Source: Paraburkholderia acidisoli (GTDB lineage Bacteria > Pseudomonadota > Gammaproteobacteria > Burkholderiales > Burkholderiaceae). Taken from it: a DNA stretch of 64,000 nucleotides. Below, one piece after another: positions 7,907 through 16,299 of this stretch. The notes below the pieces were generated by a model. That model had not been told where the DNA came from and searched no databases. It saw nothing but the letters and a program-made list of their open reading frames with translations. Every line of letters begins with the position of its first letter. Position 1 is the first letter of the stretch. The translations under genes and the position numbers were made by a program. The DNA is taken from contig NZ_CP046914.1 of NCBI RefSeq assembly GCF_009789675.1, positions 496,001-560,000 on the forward strand, written 5' to 3'.

Positions 7907-8506
7907 TCAGGCCGTTGTCGAAACGAGGCCCGTGGTCATGCCGTTCGCAAGCATCAGTTGCGCGAGCGTGCCTTGCGCGCTTTCCAGCTGCGCCGCGATC
8001 TGCGTGACCTGACTGTCGTCCGAACTCTGCGCCGCCGAACTCAACGCGCTTTGCGCGCTCTGCAACTGCGCCTTGATCCGGCTGATCTCGCCCGCGTTCG
8101 CGCCCTGCGAGGCCGCGCCCGATGTTTGCGAGCTCACCTGCGAGAGTTGCGATTCGAGCGATGCGATCAACGCGTTCAACGAATCGAGTTCCGACGATGC
8201 CGAACTGCTCGACGCGGCACCACCGCCGCCTCCGCCTCCGCCGCCCGACTTGCCCGATGCCGAACTGGTCGCGCTGCCGCCGCTCGTCGTGCCTGACGAA
8301 GCCGAAGTGCCGCTAGCGCTTGTCGATCCCGAAGTCGACCCCGAAGTCGACCCCGAGGTCGAAGCCGCCGACGAAGCCGACGCCGCAGCGGTACTGCCGT
8401 TCGCCGCGCCCGTCGAGCCCTGTGCATTCGAATTCGTGTTCGAACCCGTGGCGTTCGAGCCCGTGCCGTAGACGGCCGTGGCCGCGCTCGCTGGTTGAAT
8501 CTGCAT
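7907..8506 (-). CDS. Ser/Gly/Ala-rich low-complexity protein with C-terminal coiled coil, 199 aa
   Basis: Unrecognised protein. Residues 1-110 are almost entirely Ser, Thr, Gly, Ala and Asn, with a GST/SGST tandem tract and a run of nine Gly; residues about 115-190 form predicted amphipathic helices (Leu/Ile/Gln heptads) of coiled-coil type. The C-terminal half recalls FlxA-like proteins, but that is a weak impression. The start at 8506 has an AAGGGA ribosome-binding site; an open frame reaching 8668 is not needed. There is no signal peptide. The stop is two bases from the start of the Rid-family gene, forming a two-gene operon. Low-complexity DNA makes length variation between strains likely. 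Confidence 0.72.
   Translation of the reverse strand: MQIQPASAATAVYGTGSNATGSNTNSNAQGSTGAANGSTAAASASSAASTSGSTSGSTSGSTSASGTSASSGTTSGGSATSSASGKSGGGGGGGGGAASSSSASSELDSLNALIASLESQLSQVSSQTSGAASQGANAGEISRIKAQLQSAQSALSSAAQSSDDSQVTQIAAQLESAQGTLAQLMLANGMTTGLVSTTA
8322..8357. repeat. In-frame 12-bp tandem repeat, three copies
   Basis: Unit GTCGA(T/C)CCCGA(A/G) repeated at 8322, 8334 and 8346 inside the low-complexity gene. Twelve bases equal four codons, so copy changes keep the frame and only lengthen or shorten the SGST tract. Confidence 0.75.
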
Positions 8507-8697
8507 GTCATTCCCTTCTTCGTGAGCTGCAACAAAGTGCCGTGATCCACCGAAAAACGGCCCATCCGTCCAATAACGGCCAGTCTGAAGCAGAACTTGA
8601 GTGCAGTTCGGGTTTTCATGCATTCGAGTGCCGCTGCATGAGTGCATGCGCGCGACCCGGTCGCGCATCCATCCCTAAATAAACGCACGAAAATGCT

Positions 8698-8745
8698 TTG
8701 ACAAACGCTCTTACGATATATATCTTAAGACATGTTTTAAGACAC
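8698..8745 (+). promoter_or_regulatory. PadR gene promoter with overlapping TTAAGACA operator-like repeats
   Basis: TTGACA at 8698-8703 is followed after 17 bases by TATCTT (8721-8726). Overlapping and following the -10 are TATATATCTTAAGACA and TTTTAAGACA, giving a direct repeat of TTAAGACA and an inverted TCTTAA/TTAAGA pair. AT-rich TATATATC-type palindromes are usual PadR operators, so autoregulation is likely. AGGAGG at 8755-8760 precedes the start codon. Confidence 0.7.
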
Positions 8746-8764
8746 TCAGAACTCAGGAGGCCCC

Positions 8765-9586
8765 ATGCGCCACCCTCATCATCACTACGGCCGCCGCTTC
8801 GGCGAAGGCCGTGAAGCCCGCGAAAGCGAATCGGAACGCCGCCGTGAGCGCGATCCGCGCGACTTCTTCGCGGCCGCACTCGACCGTTTGCATGCCGCCA
8901 AGCACGGCGCCGAATTCATCGACCGGCATGCCGCCCGTCACGCGTTCCGCGCGCTGCGCCACGCCATGGGCCGCCATCGCGGTCCCGGCGGCGGCGATGG
9001 CCCGGGCGGTTTCGGCGAAGGCTTCGGCCGCGGCGGCTTCGGTCCGTTCGGCGGCGGCGGCGGTTTCGGCGACGGCGACGGTTTCGGCCGCGGCCGCAAG
9101 TTCACGTCGGAAGACCTGCAACTCATGCTGCTCGTGCTGCTCGCCGAGCGTCCGAGCCACGGCTACGAACTCATCAAGGCGCTCGACGCGCGCTCGAACG
9201 GTTTCTACAGCCCGAGCCCCGGCATGGTGTATCCGGCGCTCACGTATCTGGAAGAACTCGGCTACGTGAGCGTGACGCTCGAGGGCAACCGCAAGCGCTA
9301 CGAGCTGTCGCCCGAAGGCCGCACGTATCTGGACGAAAACCGCGAGCGCGCCGACCTGATCCTCGCGAAGCTCACGCACTTCGGCCGCAAGATGGACGTG
9401 ATGCGCCGCGCGCTCGCCGGCGAGGACGTTTCGGACGCGAGCGGCTGGGTGCGCGAACTGATCGAAGCGCGCCGCGCACTCAAGCACGCGCTACTGCGCC
9501 GCTCCGACGTCTCGCCCGACGAACAGCGCCGCATCGCCGCGATCCTCGCGCGCGCCACCGAGGAAATCGAAAAAGGCGGCGCCTGA
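8765..9586 (+). CDS. PadR-family regulator, YqjI-like, 273 aa
   Basis: The PadR winged helix lies at about residues 115-190 (LQLMLLVLLAERPSHGYELI, then YPSPGMVYPALTYLEELGYV-type sequence and ENRKRY-like wing), with a helical dimerisation tail to residue 270. The first 110 residues are an extension: a His cluster (HPHHH), charged helices and a Gly/Phe-rich linker. E. coli YqjI has the same plan: a metal-binding His-rich N-terminus before the PadR domain, and it represses the ferric reductase gene yqjH. Here the next gene is a YqjH-type protein, which supports a metal-responsive repressor. The His content is lower than in YqjI, so metal sensing is an inference. Confidence 0.87.
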   Translation: MRHPHHHYGRRFGEGREARESESERRRERDPRDFFAAALDRLHAAKHGAEFIDRHAARHAFRALRHAMGRHRGPGGGDGPGGFGEGFGRGGFGPFGGGGGFGDGDGFGRGRKFTSEDLQLMLLVLLAERPSHGYELIKALDARSNGFYSPSPGMVYPALTYLEELGYVSVTLEGNRKRYELSPEGRTYLDENRERADLILAKLTHFGRKMDVMRRALAGEDVSDASGWVRELIEARRALKHALLRRSDVSPDEQRRIAAILARATEEIEKGGA

Positions 9587-9746
9587 GTCCGCGCAAGCGA
9601 GTCACTCATCGAGGCCGCTCAAGCAAACCGCTCGAGCGGCCCGGGCGATCCCGGCAATCCGTGCGATCGCCACGCCCTCGCCCCTCATCCACCCAATCGA
9701 TACGCGGCGCGCCCGCGCGCCGCGCCACCCAGCATCGGAGCCACTC

Positions 9747-10556
9747 ATGCAGAACTCGTCCCAACTCGAAGTCGTCCGCGTACGTCACCCGCTGAAATTC
9801 CGCCTGTTGCGCGTGGCGCGCGTCGCCCCCGTGTCGCCCGCGCTCGTGCGCGTGACGCTCACGGGCGATCTGAGCGATTTCGTGTCGGCGTCGTTCGACG
9901 ACCACGTCAAGGTGTTTTTCCCCGCCGAAGGGGCCGACAAGCCGGCCGTGCCGAGCCTCGGCCCCGACGGTCCCGTGTTCCCCGAAGGCGTCGCCCGTCC
10001 GGCCGCGCGCGATTACACGCCGCGCCGCTACGACCCGCAAAGCAACGAACTCGATCTCGAGTTCGCCCTGCACGAGGCCGGTCCCGCCACCGCGTGGGCG
10101 GCGCAGGCGCAGCCGGGCCAGTATCTCGGCGTGGGCGGCCCGCGCGGCTCGATGGTGATCCCCAAGGAATTCGACTGGCACCTGCTGGTGGGCGACGAAA
10201 CCGCGCTGCCCGCCATCGCGCGGCGACTCGCGGAACTGCCCGCGAACGCGCGCGTGGCCGTGGTGGTCGAAGTGGCGAATCGCGCGGCCCGCATCGAACT
10301 GCCGACCGAAGCCGATCTCTACGCGACGTGGGTGTATCGCGACGAAAGCGAGACAGATCAACCGCTGGTGGACGCCGTGTCGCAAGTCTGGCTGCCGCCC
10401 GGCGAAGGCTACGTGTGGGCGGCGGGCGAAGCCTCGGCGATCCGCGCGGTGCGCGCGCATCTGTGCAACGAGCGCGGCGTGGACAAAAAGCGCGTGCGCG
10501 CCTCGGCCTACTGGCGGCGCGGCGCGCAGGCCGCTCACGAGACCATCGACGATTAA
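9747..10556 (+). CDS. Siderophore-interacting protein / NADPH-dependent ferric-chelate reductase (YqjH/ViuB type)
   Basis: FAD-dependent cytoplasmic reductase that releases iron from ferric siderophores, 269 aa. The RDYTPRR motif at 88-94 is the flavin-binding signature of the SIP family; the N-terminal half is the FAD barrel, and the C-terminal half ends in WAAGEASAIRAVRAHL, the nucleotide-binding and family signature, then ASAYWRRG. It follows the PadR regulator gene by 160 bases, with the same orientation, and most likely is its target as yqjH is of yqjI. The MFS gene 69 bases downstream could be part of the same transcript. Confidence 0.92.
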   Translation: MQNSSQLEVVRVRHPLKFRLLRVARVAPVSPALVRVTLTGDLSDFVSASFDDHVKVFFPAEGADKPAVPSLGPDGPVFPEGVARPAARDYTPRRYDPQSNELDLEFALHEAGPATAWAAQAQPGQYLGVGGPRGSMVIPKEFDWHLLVGDETALPAIARRLAELPANARVAVVVEVANRAARIELPTEADLYATWVYRDESETDQPLVDAVSQVWLPPGEGYVWAAGEASAIRAVRAHLCNERGVDKKRVRASAYWRRGAQAAHETIDD

Positions 10557-10625
10557 GGGTCGACAATCGATAATGCGAGGCGTGGCAGCCCTGCCGCGCC
10601 CTCGAACTCTGGCTCGACGCCACTC

Positions 10626-11879
10626 ATGACACTTTCTCTCACTCCGCTGCGTGAGCGCACGCTGCTCTGGCTGCTGGCGCTCACGCAGTTCACCGTCATC
10701 ATGGACTTCATGGTGATGATGCCGCTCGGCCCGCAGATCATGCATGCGTTCGCGATCACGCCCGCGGCATTCGCAACGGCCGTCTCGGCGTATTCGCTCT
10801 GCTCGGGATTGTCAGGACTCCTCGCGGCCACCTATATCGACCGCTTCGACCGGCGCCGCTTGCTGCAAGTGGCGTATGCGCTGTTCGCGCTGTCGAATCT
10901 CGGTTGCGCGCTGGCGCCGAACTTTCATCTGCTGCTGGCCGCGCGCGCGTTCGCGGGGCTCACGGGCGGCGTGCTCGGCTCCATCGTCATGGCCATCGTC
11001 AGCGACGTGATTCCGGTCGCGCGGCGCGGCGCCGCGACGGGCACGATCATGACGGCGTTCTCCATCGCCGCCATTGCGGGCGTCCCGGCCGGCGTGCTGC
11101 TCGGCGCGCGGTTCGGCTGGAGTACGCCGTTCCTGCTGCTGGTCGTGCTGTCCGTGGCGATCTGGCTCGCGGGTTCGCGCGTCGTGCCGTCGCTCACCGG
11201 GCATCTCGAACAGCGCACGCCGCTCGCCGAAATCGTGCCGCGTTTGTGGCAACTCCTCACGCTGCCGCGGCACCTGAAGGCATTCGGGCTCACCTTCACG
11301 ATGATGACCGCGCACATGATGGTGATTCCGTTCATCTCGCCGATGCTCGTCGCCAATCACCACATCGCGCCGCAACAGATTTCGTGGCTCTACATGGCGG
11401 GTGGCGCGTCCACGCTCCTGACCGCGCGCGCGGTGGGCCGCCTGTCCGACCGCTACGGCAAGCACCGGATTTTCCGCCTGACGGCGCTCGTCTCGCTCGC
11501 GCCGGTGCTGATCGTCACGCATCTGCCCACGCTGCCTTTTCTCGCGCTGGTGGCGTTCTTCGCGGTGTTCATGATCGGCATGTCGAGCCGCATGGTGCCG
11601 CTCCAGGCCCTGCTCACGACGATCCCCGAGCCGTCGCGGCGCGGTGCGTTCCTGAGCGCGAACAGCGCGGTGCAGGCGCTCGGCACCGGTATCGGTGCGT
11701 GGTTCGGCGGGCTGCTGCTGTCGACCGGCGCGAACGGCACGATCGTCGGCTATGGCGAAAACGGCTGGATCGCGGCGGCGCTCACGTGCGTGACGGTACT
11801 GTGGGTCACGCAGGTGCGCGGCGCGTCGGACAATGCGCCCGCCGCTCCGGTGAGCGCCGCCGCGGCCGCGGAATCCTGA
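10626..11879 (+). CDS. MFS transporter, DHA1-like, 417 aa
   Basis: Twelve predicted membrane helices. It begins LLALTQFTVIMDFMVMMPLGP, and DRFDRRRLL after helix 2 is the MFS motif A of the drug:H+ antiporter-1 (AraJ/sugar-efflux-like) group; a matching RLSDRYGKHRIFR loop marks the second half. The last 20 residues are Ala/Pro-rich and cytoplasmic. It follows the siderophore-interacting reductase closely, so a role in siderophore or metal-chelate export or uptake is possible but not shown; a general drug exporter is as likely. A strong bidirectional terminator follows. Confidence 0.87.
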   Translation: MTLSLTPLRERTLLWLLALTQFTVIMDFMVMMPLGPQIMHAFAITPAAFATAVSAYSLCSGLSGLLAATYIDRFDRRRLLQVAYALFALSNLGCALAPNFHLLLAARAFAGLTGGVLGSIVMAIVSDVIPVARRGAATGTIMTAFSIAAIAGVPAGVLLGARFGWSTPFLLLVVLSVAIWLAGSRVVPSLTGHLEQRTPLAEIVPRLWQLLTLPRHLKAFGLTFTMMTAHMMVIPFISPMLVANHHIAPQQISWLYMAGGASTLLTARAVGRLSDRYGKHRIFRLTALVSLAPVLIVTHLPTLPFLALVAFFAVFMIGMSSRMVPLQALLTTIPEPSRRGAFLSANSAVQALGTGIGAWFGGLLLSTGANGTIVGYGENGWIAAALTCVTVLWVTQVRGASDNAPAAPVSAAAAAES

Positions 11880-11956
11880 GCGCAACGGCACGCCGGGCAA
11901 CACATCGGCGAAAAAATCCGGCCAGCGCACCGGCCACGCCGGGCGCACAAAACAAA

Positions 11957-11985
11957 ACGCCCGATGCATTGCATCGGGCGTTTTT
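11957..11985. terminator. Bidirectional rho-independent terminator
   Basis: An 11-bp perfect stem, ACGCCCGATGC / GCATCGGGCGT with an ATT loop, is flanked by AAAA on the left and TTTTT on the right. It lies between the convergent MFS gene and the cytochrome c gene and can serve both. Confidence 0.92.
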
Positions 11986-12029
11986 CATGGCAGGCGCGGT
12001 GTCACGTCAAACCGCGCCGCGCACCGCGC

Positions 12030-13403
12030 TTACGGATTCTCCGCGCGCGTGGGCTGAGCCGGCGCCTTGACCGCGCCGCGCACCTTCGCGACCTGATCGG
12101 CGGTCACGGCCGGTGCGTGATTGCCCCAGCTCGAACGCACGAAGGTCAGCACGTCGGCGATATCGCGGTTGGTCAGACGATCGGCGAAACCGGGCATGCC
12201 GTAGTGCGTGGGCGCCGCTTTCGTCCACGGCATCTCGCCGCCTTGCAGCACGAGATGGATCAGCGAAGTCGGATCGTCGGAATTGACGGCCGAGGACAGC
12301 GCCAGCGCCGGGAACGTCTCCGAATACCCCACGCCGCTCGTGCGGTGGCACGCCGCGCAGTTATCGAGGAACGTCAGCGCGCCGTTGCTGCGGTCGGTGC
12401 CCGCGCGCAACGCCGCGGCCGCCGCCGGATTCGCCGTGAGCGCGCTGCCCGCGGTGTCGACCGGCTTGAGCGTCTTGAGGTACGCGGCAATCGCGGCGAG
12501 ATCGGCATCGCTCATGTGCTGCGTGCTGTTCTCGACCACTTCCGTCATGCCGCCGAACGCCGCCGAATGCGCGGTGCGGCCGCCCTTCAGGAACGCGACG
12601 ATATCCGCCTCGCTCCACGTGCCGAGACCGTCCTTGCTGTCGCCGCGCAGGTTCTTCGCGAGATAGCCGTCGATCACGCCGCCCGAGAGGAACGTGTGGC
12701 CGTCGTCCGTGAGCGACTTCTCCTGCAGCCCCACGCCGCGCGGCGTGTGGCACGCGCTGCAATGCGCGAGGCCTTCCACGAGGTAGCGGCCGCGCACGAT
12801 CGGATCGTTCGGCAGCGGGCTGTCGTCGGTGATCGCGTCGGGCGCGAACGTCATGCGCCAGAAGCGCAGCGGCCAGCGCATCGAGAGCGGCCAGACGATA
12901 TCCGTCGGCTTGTTCGCCTGCTCGACCGGCTGCACGCCCCGCATGAAGTACGCGTACAGCGCCTTCACGTCCGACGGCTTGACCTTCGCGTACGAGACGT
13001 AGGGCATGGCCGGATAGAGCGACGAACCGTTCTTCGCCACGCCGCGACGCACGGCGTTGTCGAAGTCCTGGAACGTGTAGTCGCCGATCCCCGTCGTCTT
13101 GTCGGGCGTGATGTTGGTCGAATAGATCTTGCCGATGGGCGAGTCGATCCCCAGACCGCCAGCGAACGGCTTGCCGCCCTTCGCCGTGTGGCACGCGATA
13201 CAGTCCGCCGCCGCCGCGAGATAGCGGCCCTTCTCGATCAGCGCCTTGTCGGCGTCGCTCGCGGCCGCTGCCTGCGGTTGCGCGACCTGGGTTTCCACGC
13301 GCGGCGCCGAAGCCGGCTCCTGCGCGAACGCATACGCGGCCCACGCCGCGCCCGCGACCACGGCCGAGGACAGCACGGCCATCGTGATTTTCTTCATCGT
13401 CAT
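12030..13403 (-). CDS. Triheme cytochrome c subunit of gluconate 2-dehydrogenase-type complex
   Basis: Membrane-associated, periplasm-facing electron-transfer subunit, 457 aa. It has an N-terminal signal/anchor (residues 1-27) and three CxxCH heme sites at 68-72, 215-219 and 349-353, the fixed layout of the cytochrome subunit of flavoprotein alcohol, gluconate, sorbitol and glucose dehydrogenases. It passes electrons from the FAD subunit to ubiquinone. It is the last gene of a gamma-alpha-cytochrome operon, with 10 bases between it and the alpha gene. Length and heme spacing are normal for the family. Confidence 0.94.
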   Translation of the reverse strand: MTMKKITMAVLSSAVVAGAAWAAYAFAQEPASAPRVETQVAQPQAAAASDADKALIEKGRYLAAAADCIACHTAKGGKPFAGGLGIDSPIGKIYSTNITPDKTTGIGDYTFQDFDNAVRRGVAKNGSSLYPAMPYVSYAKVKPSDVKALYAYFMRGVQPVEQANKPTDIVWPLSMRWPLRFWRMTFAPDAITDDSPLPNDPIVRGRYLVEGLAHCSACHTPRGVGLQEKSLTDDGHTFLSGGVIDGYLAKNLRGDSKDGLGTWSEADIVAFLKGGRTAHSAAFGGMTEVVENSTQHMSDADLAAIAAYLKTLKPVDTAGSALTANPAAAAALRAGTDRSNGALTFLDNCAACHRTSGVGYSETFPALALSSAVNSDDPTSLIHLVLQGGEMPWTKAAPTHYGMPGFADRLTNRDIADVLTFVRSSWGNHAPAVTADQVAKVRGAVKAPAQPTRAENP

Positions 13404-13413
13404 CGCCGTCTCC

Positions 13414-15189
13414 TCAAGCCTGAACCAGCGGAGCCGGATTCTTCAGGTACTGCTCGCGGATCGCCTTCGCCGAGTGATACGCGAGCGCCGCCACGATGCC
13501 GGTCGGGTTGTAGCCCATGTTCTGCGGGAACACCGAAGCGCCCATCACGAACACGTTGTGCACGTCCCAGCTCTGCAGATACTTGTTGACCACGCTGGTG
13601 ACCGGCGACGCGCCCATCACCGTGCCGCCCGTGGTGTGCGTCGACTGATACACGCGCGTGTCGTAATGCTGACCCTTCTTGCGGATCGCGCGGTAGTGCT
13701 TCTCGGGGTTCATCGCCTTCGCGACTTCTTCCATGCGCGTGCCGATGTAGTCGAGCATGTTGTATTCGTTGTCGTGCCAGTCGAACGTCATGCGCAGCAG
13801 CGGCAAGCCATGCGAGTCGCGATAGGTGGGATCGAGATCCAGATACGCGTCGCGGTACGGCATCACCGAACCCGAAATGCCGATGGTCATGTAGCGCTGG
13901 TACGCGTCGTTCACGCCGGCCTTCCAGCCGCTGCCCCACGTGGGCGTGCCCGGCACCGTGGCCGCCTGGCCGATCGGACGGCCGCCCGTGCGCACGTGGC
14001 GAATGCTCGCGCCGCCCACGAAGCCGAGCGGGCCGTGGTCGAACTGGTCGCCGTTGAAGTCGTCCATGCCCACGCCGCCCGCGCCGCTACCGACGAACGG
14101 GTTGAGCTGCGTGCCCTTCGGCAGCAGCACGTTGATACCGCCGTTCATCTGGTACGCGTAATTGCGGCCCACGACGCCTTCGCCCGTCTTCGGGTCGTAC
14201 GGCTTGCCGATGCCCGAGAGCAGCAGCAGGCGCACGTTGTGCATCTGAAACGCCGCGACGATCACGATGTCGGCGGGTTGCTCCACTTCGCGGCCTTGTG
14301 CATCGATGTAGGTCACGCCCGTGGCGCGCTTGCCTTCGGAGTCGAGCAGCACCTTCGTCACGTACGATTTCGTACGGAGTTCGAAGTTTTTCTTCTTGAG
14401 CAGCACCGGCAGGATGGTGGTCTGCGGCGAGGCCTTCGAGTACATGTAGCAGCCGAAGTCTTCGCAGAAGCCGCAGAAGTTGCACGGCCCGAGGCGCACG
14501 CCGTACGGGTTCGTGTACGGCGTGGACGCGTTCGCGGCCGGTGCCGGGTACGGATGGAAACCGAGATCGCGCGCGGCCTTCTCGAACAGCGTCGCGCCGA
14601 GACCGTTCTTCAGCGCGGGCGTGGGGAATTCGTTCTTGCGCGCGCCTTCGAGCGGATTGCCGCCCGGCTGGATCTTGCCGTTGAGATTGCCCGCCGTGCC
14701 CGAGGTGCCGAACACCTTCTCCGCGAAGTCGAAGAACGGCTCCATCTCGTCGTAGGTCACGCCGAAGTCCTGCACCTGCATGCCTTCGGGAATGAACTTC
14801 TTGCCGTAGCGCTCTTCGTAGCGCGTGCGCAGTTCCAGCTCTTCCGGCAGCATGCGGTAGTGCATGCCGTTCCAGTGGAAGCCCGCGCCGCCCACGCCGT
14901 TGCCGAGCAGAAACGAGTGATGCTGACGATACGGCACCGCGAGGTCGTCCACGCCGTGACGGATCGTGACGGTTTCCTTCGACAGATCCTGGAACAGCTC
15001 GCCGCGCACGGCGTACTTGAGTTCGTCGACGACCTTCGGGTACGCCGCGTCGGTGGGCGTGTCGCGCATCGCGCCGCGTTCGAGCGCGACCACGTCGAGG
15101 CCCGCGTCCGTGAGTTCCTGCGCCATGATCGCGCCGGTCCAGCCGAAGCCGACGATCACGCAATCGACCTTGTTCTTCTTGATTGCCAT
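13414..15189 (-). CDS. FAD-dependent GMC oxidoreductase, gluconate 2-dehydrogenase alpha-type subunit
   Basis: Catalytic flavoprotein of a membrane-bound sugar/sugar-acid dehydrogenase, 591 aa. VGFGWTG near residue 14 is the FAD dinucleotide motif, GVGGAGFHWNG is typical of the family, and CNFCGFCEDFGC (Cys236, 239, 242, 247) is a cysteine cluster comparable to the 3Fe-4S-binding region of the Burkholderia FAD-glucose dehydrogenase. The length is closer to gluconate and 2-ketogluconate dehydrogenases than to the 539-aa glucose enzyme, so gluconate 2-dehydrogenase (EC 1.1.99.3) is the first guess. The N-terminus has no signal; export is probably by hitch-hiking on the Tat-signal gamma subunit, as in related complexes. 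Confidence 0.92.
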   Translation of the reverse strand: MAIKKNKVDCVIVGFGWTGAIMAQELTDAGLDVVALERGAMRDTPTDAAYPKVVDELKYAVRGELFQDLSKETVTIRHGVDDLAVPYRQHHSFLLGNGVGGAGFHWNGMHYRMLPEELELRTRYEERYGKKFIPEGMQVQDFGVTYDEMEPFFDFAEKVFGTSGTAGNLNGKIQPGGNPLEGARKNEFPTPALKNGLGATLFEKAARDLGFHPYPAPAANASTPYTNPYGVRLGPCNFCGFCEDFGCYMYSKASPQTTILPVLLKKKNFELRTKSYVTKVLLDSEGKRATGVTYIDAQGREVEQPADIVIVAAFQMHNVRLLLLSGIGKPYDPKTGEGVVGRNYAYQMNGGINVLLPKGTQLNPFVGSGAGGVGMDDFNGDQFDHGPLGFVGGASIRHVRTGGRPIGQAATVPGTPTWGSGWKAGVNDAYQRYMTIGISGSVMPYRDAYLDLDPTYRDSHGLPLLRMTFDWHDNEYNMLDYIGTRMEEVAKAMNPEKHYRAIRKKGQHYDTRVYQSTHTTGGTVMGASPVTSVVNKYLQSWDVHNVFVMGASVFPQNMGYNPTGIVAALAYHSAKAIREQYLKNPAPLVQA

Positions 15190-15192
15190 GAC

Positions 15193-15927
15193 TTATCCCC
15201 GACGGCCGTTGATCGATACCGGACCGTACGGGTACTTGACGCCCGGCTGATCGATCCAGTCCATGAAATCGGCGCGCGCGCCCGGAAAGCCCACCATCTT
15301 CCAGCCGGCCATGTCCTTGTTGCCGCCGTAGATCGGGTCGGCGAGGAAACCTTCCTTGGTGTTGCCGAGCAGCGTGGCGAAGAAGGTCTTCGAGGGCACG
15401 CTGTCGAACGTGGGCTTGCCCTTTTCCAGCTCGTGCAGCACCGCTTCCTGGGTGGCCGTGTCGAGATCGGCGAATATCTTGCCGCCGTGCTGCTGCTTGC
15501 AGTACGCGTTGCAGGCGTCGATGCCGTGGCGATACACCTCGCGCGGCGAGAGATTGATCTGATAGCCCATTTCGGGCACCGCGTCGGGATGGAACGGGCC
15601 CTGCATGTACCAGAGCTTGCCGTGACCGTACGGCGTATCCATCTGACGGTCGATGTATTCGGGCACGCCCGCTTGCAACGCGCCCGGGCCGAGGTTGTCG
15701 GCGGGAATCAGGCGGTCGACGGCGGCGCCGATAAAGCGCCATTCGTCGGCGGTGAAGTATTGCGGCGCGTAAGGCGTTGAAGCGCTCTTTTCCGCGGCCG
15801 CGGCGGGCGCGGAAGCGTCACCGCAGGCAGACTCCGAGAGCGCCGCGGCGGTCGCGACGGAAGTTGCCGGGACGACGGCCAGCATCTGCCGTAAGAAACG
15901 GCGACGCGGTTCTTGATTGTTTGACAT
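15193..15927 (-). CDS. Gluconate 2-dehydrogenase gamma-type subunit with Tat signal
   Basis: Small subunit of the dehydrogenase complex (gluconate_2-dh3 family), 244 aa. The N-terminal RRRFLRQMLAVV is a twin-arginine signal followed by a hydrophobic stretch. Residues about 55-230 carry the family pattern (FTADEWRFIGAAVDRLIPADNLGPGA, DACNAYC, EGFLADPIYGGN, WKMVGFPG). It is a chaperone-like partner that carries the folded FAD subunit across the membrane. The start at 15927 has AGGA about eight bases upstream; the longer reading to 16140 is rejected. First gene of the operon, with 3 bases to the alpha gene. Confidence 0.92.
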   Translation of the reverse strand: MSNNQEPRRRFLRQMLAVVPATSVATAAALSESACGDASAPAAAAEKSASTPYAPQYFTADEWRFIGAAVDRLIPADNLGPGALQAGVPEYIDRQMDTPYGHGKLWYMQGPFHPDAVPEMGYQINLSPREVYRHGIDACNAYCKQQHGGKIFADLDTATQEAVLHELEKGKPTFDSVPSKTFFATLLGNTKEGFLADPIYGGNKDMAGWKMVGFPGARADFMDWIDQPGVKYPYGPVSINGRRG

Positions 15928-16299
15928 CGGTGATTCCTGCCTGTGGGAACGCAATGTTTCGGAAACAGCAAGGCCGACTGTGGGTCCGGGCCACGCTGAG
16001 TCCTGCGCGATCTTTCCCCGACAGAAGTCCTTTGGACTACTTATGAACGCGGCTTGCGCCGTGCCGGTTTTGCGTCCGCCGAGCTGCGAAAAGCTCGCTC
16101 GGGACGCCCGGCATCTGAAGCCGCGTGACGACCGCTTCAAGGCGATCGATCGATAAAGTTAATTGTTAACAACGCGCGAATACTATCGCGGCGTAATGTC
16201 GCTGGTCAACCATCTTGCCCAATATTGGGACACCATTTGTTAATTGTTGACAAAAATGATGCGAACGCTTAAAATTCCTGCGACCGGAGGGAGCGCCAG
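15928..16299. promoter_or_regulatory. Divergent control region with GntR-type operators
   Basis: This 372-base gap lies between the divergent dehydrogenase operon and the GntR gene. It holds a perfect palindrome TTGTTAACAA (16163-16172), a near copy TTGTTGACAA (16244-16253) overlapping TTGTTAATTG (16237-16246), and a second palindrome CCCAATATTGGG (16218-16229). FCD-type GntR proteins commonly bind short TTGT-N2-ACAA style palindromes, so these are likely sites for the adjacent regulator. Confidence 0.6.

Noticed and set aside
12030..15927. Glucose dehydrogenase (FAD-GDH) as the specific name of the complex
   Set aside because: The alpha subunit is longer than the 539-aa Burkholderia FAD-glucose dehydrogenase and closer in size to gluconate-type enzymes; substrate still uncertain.
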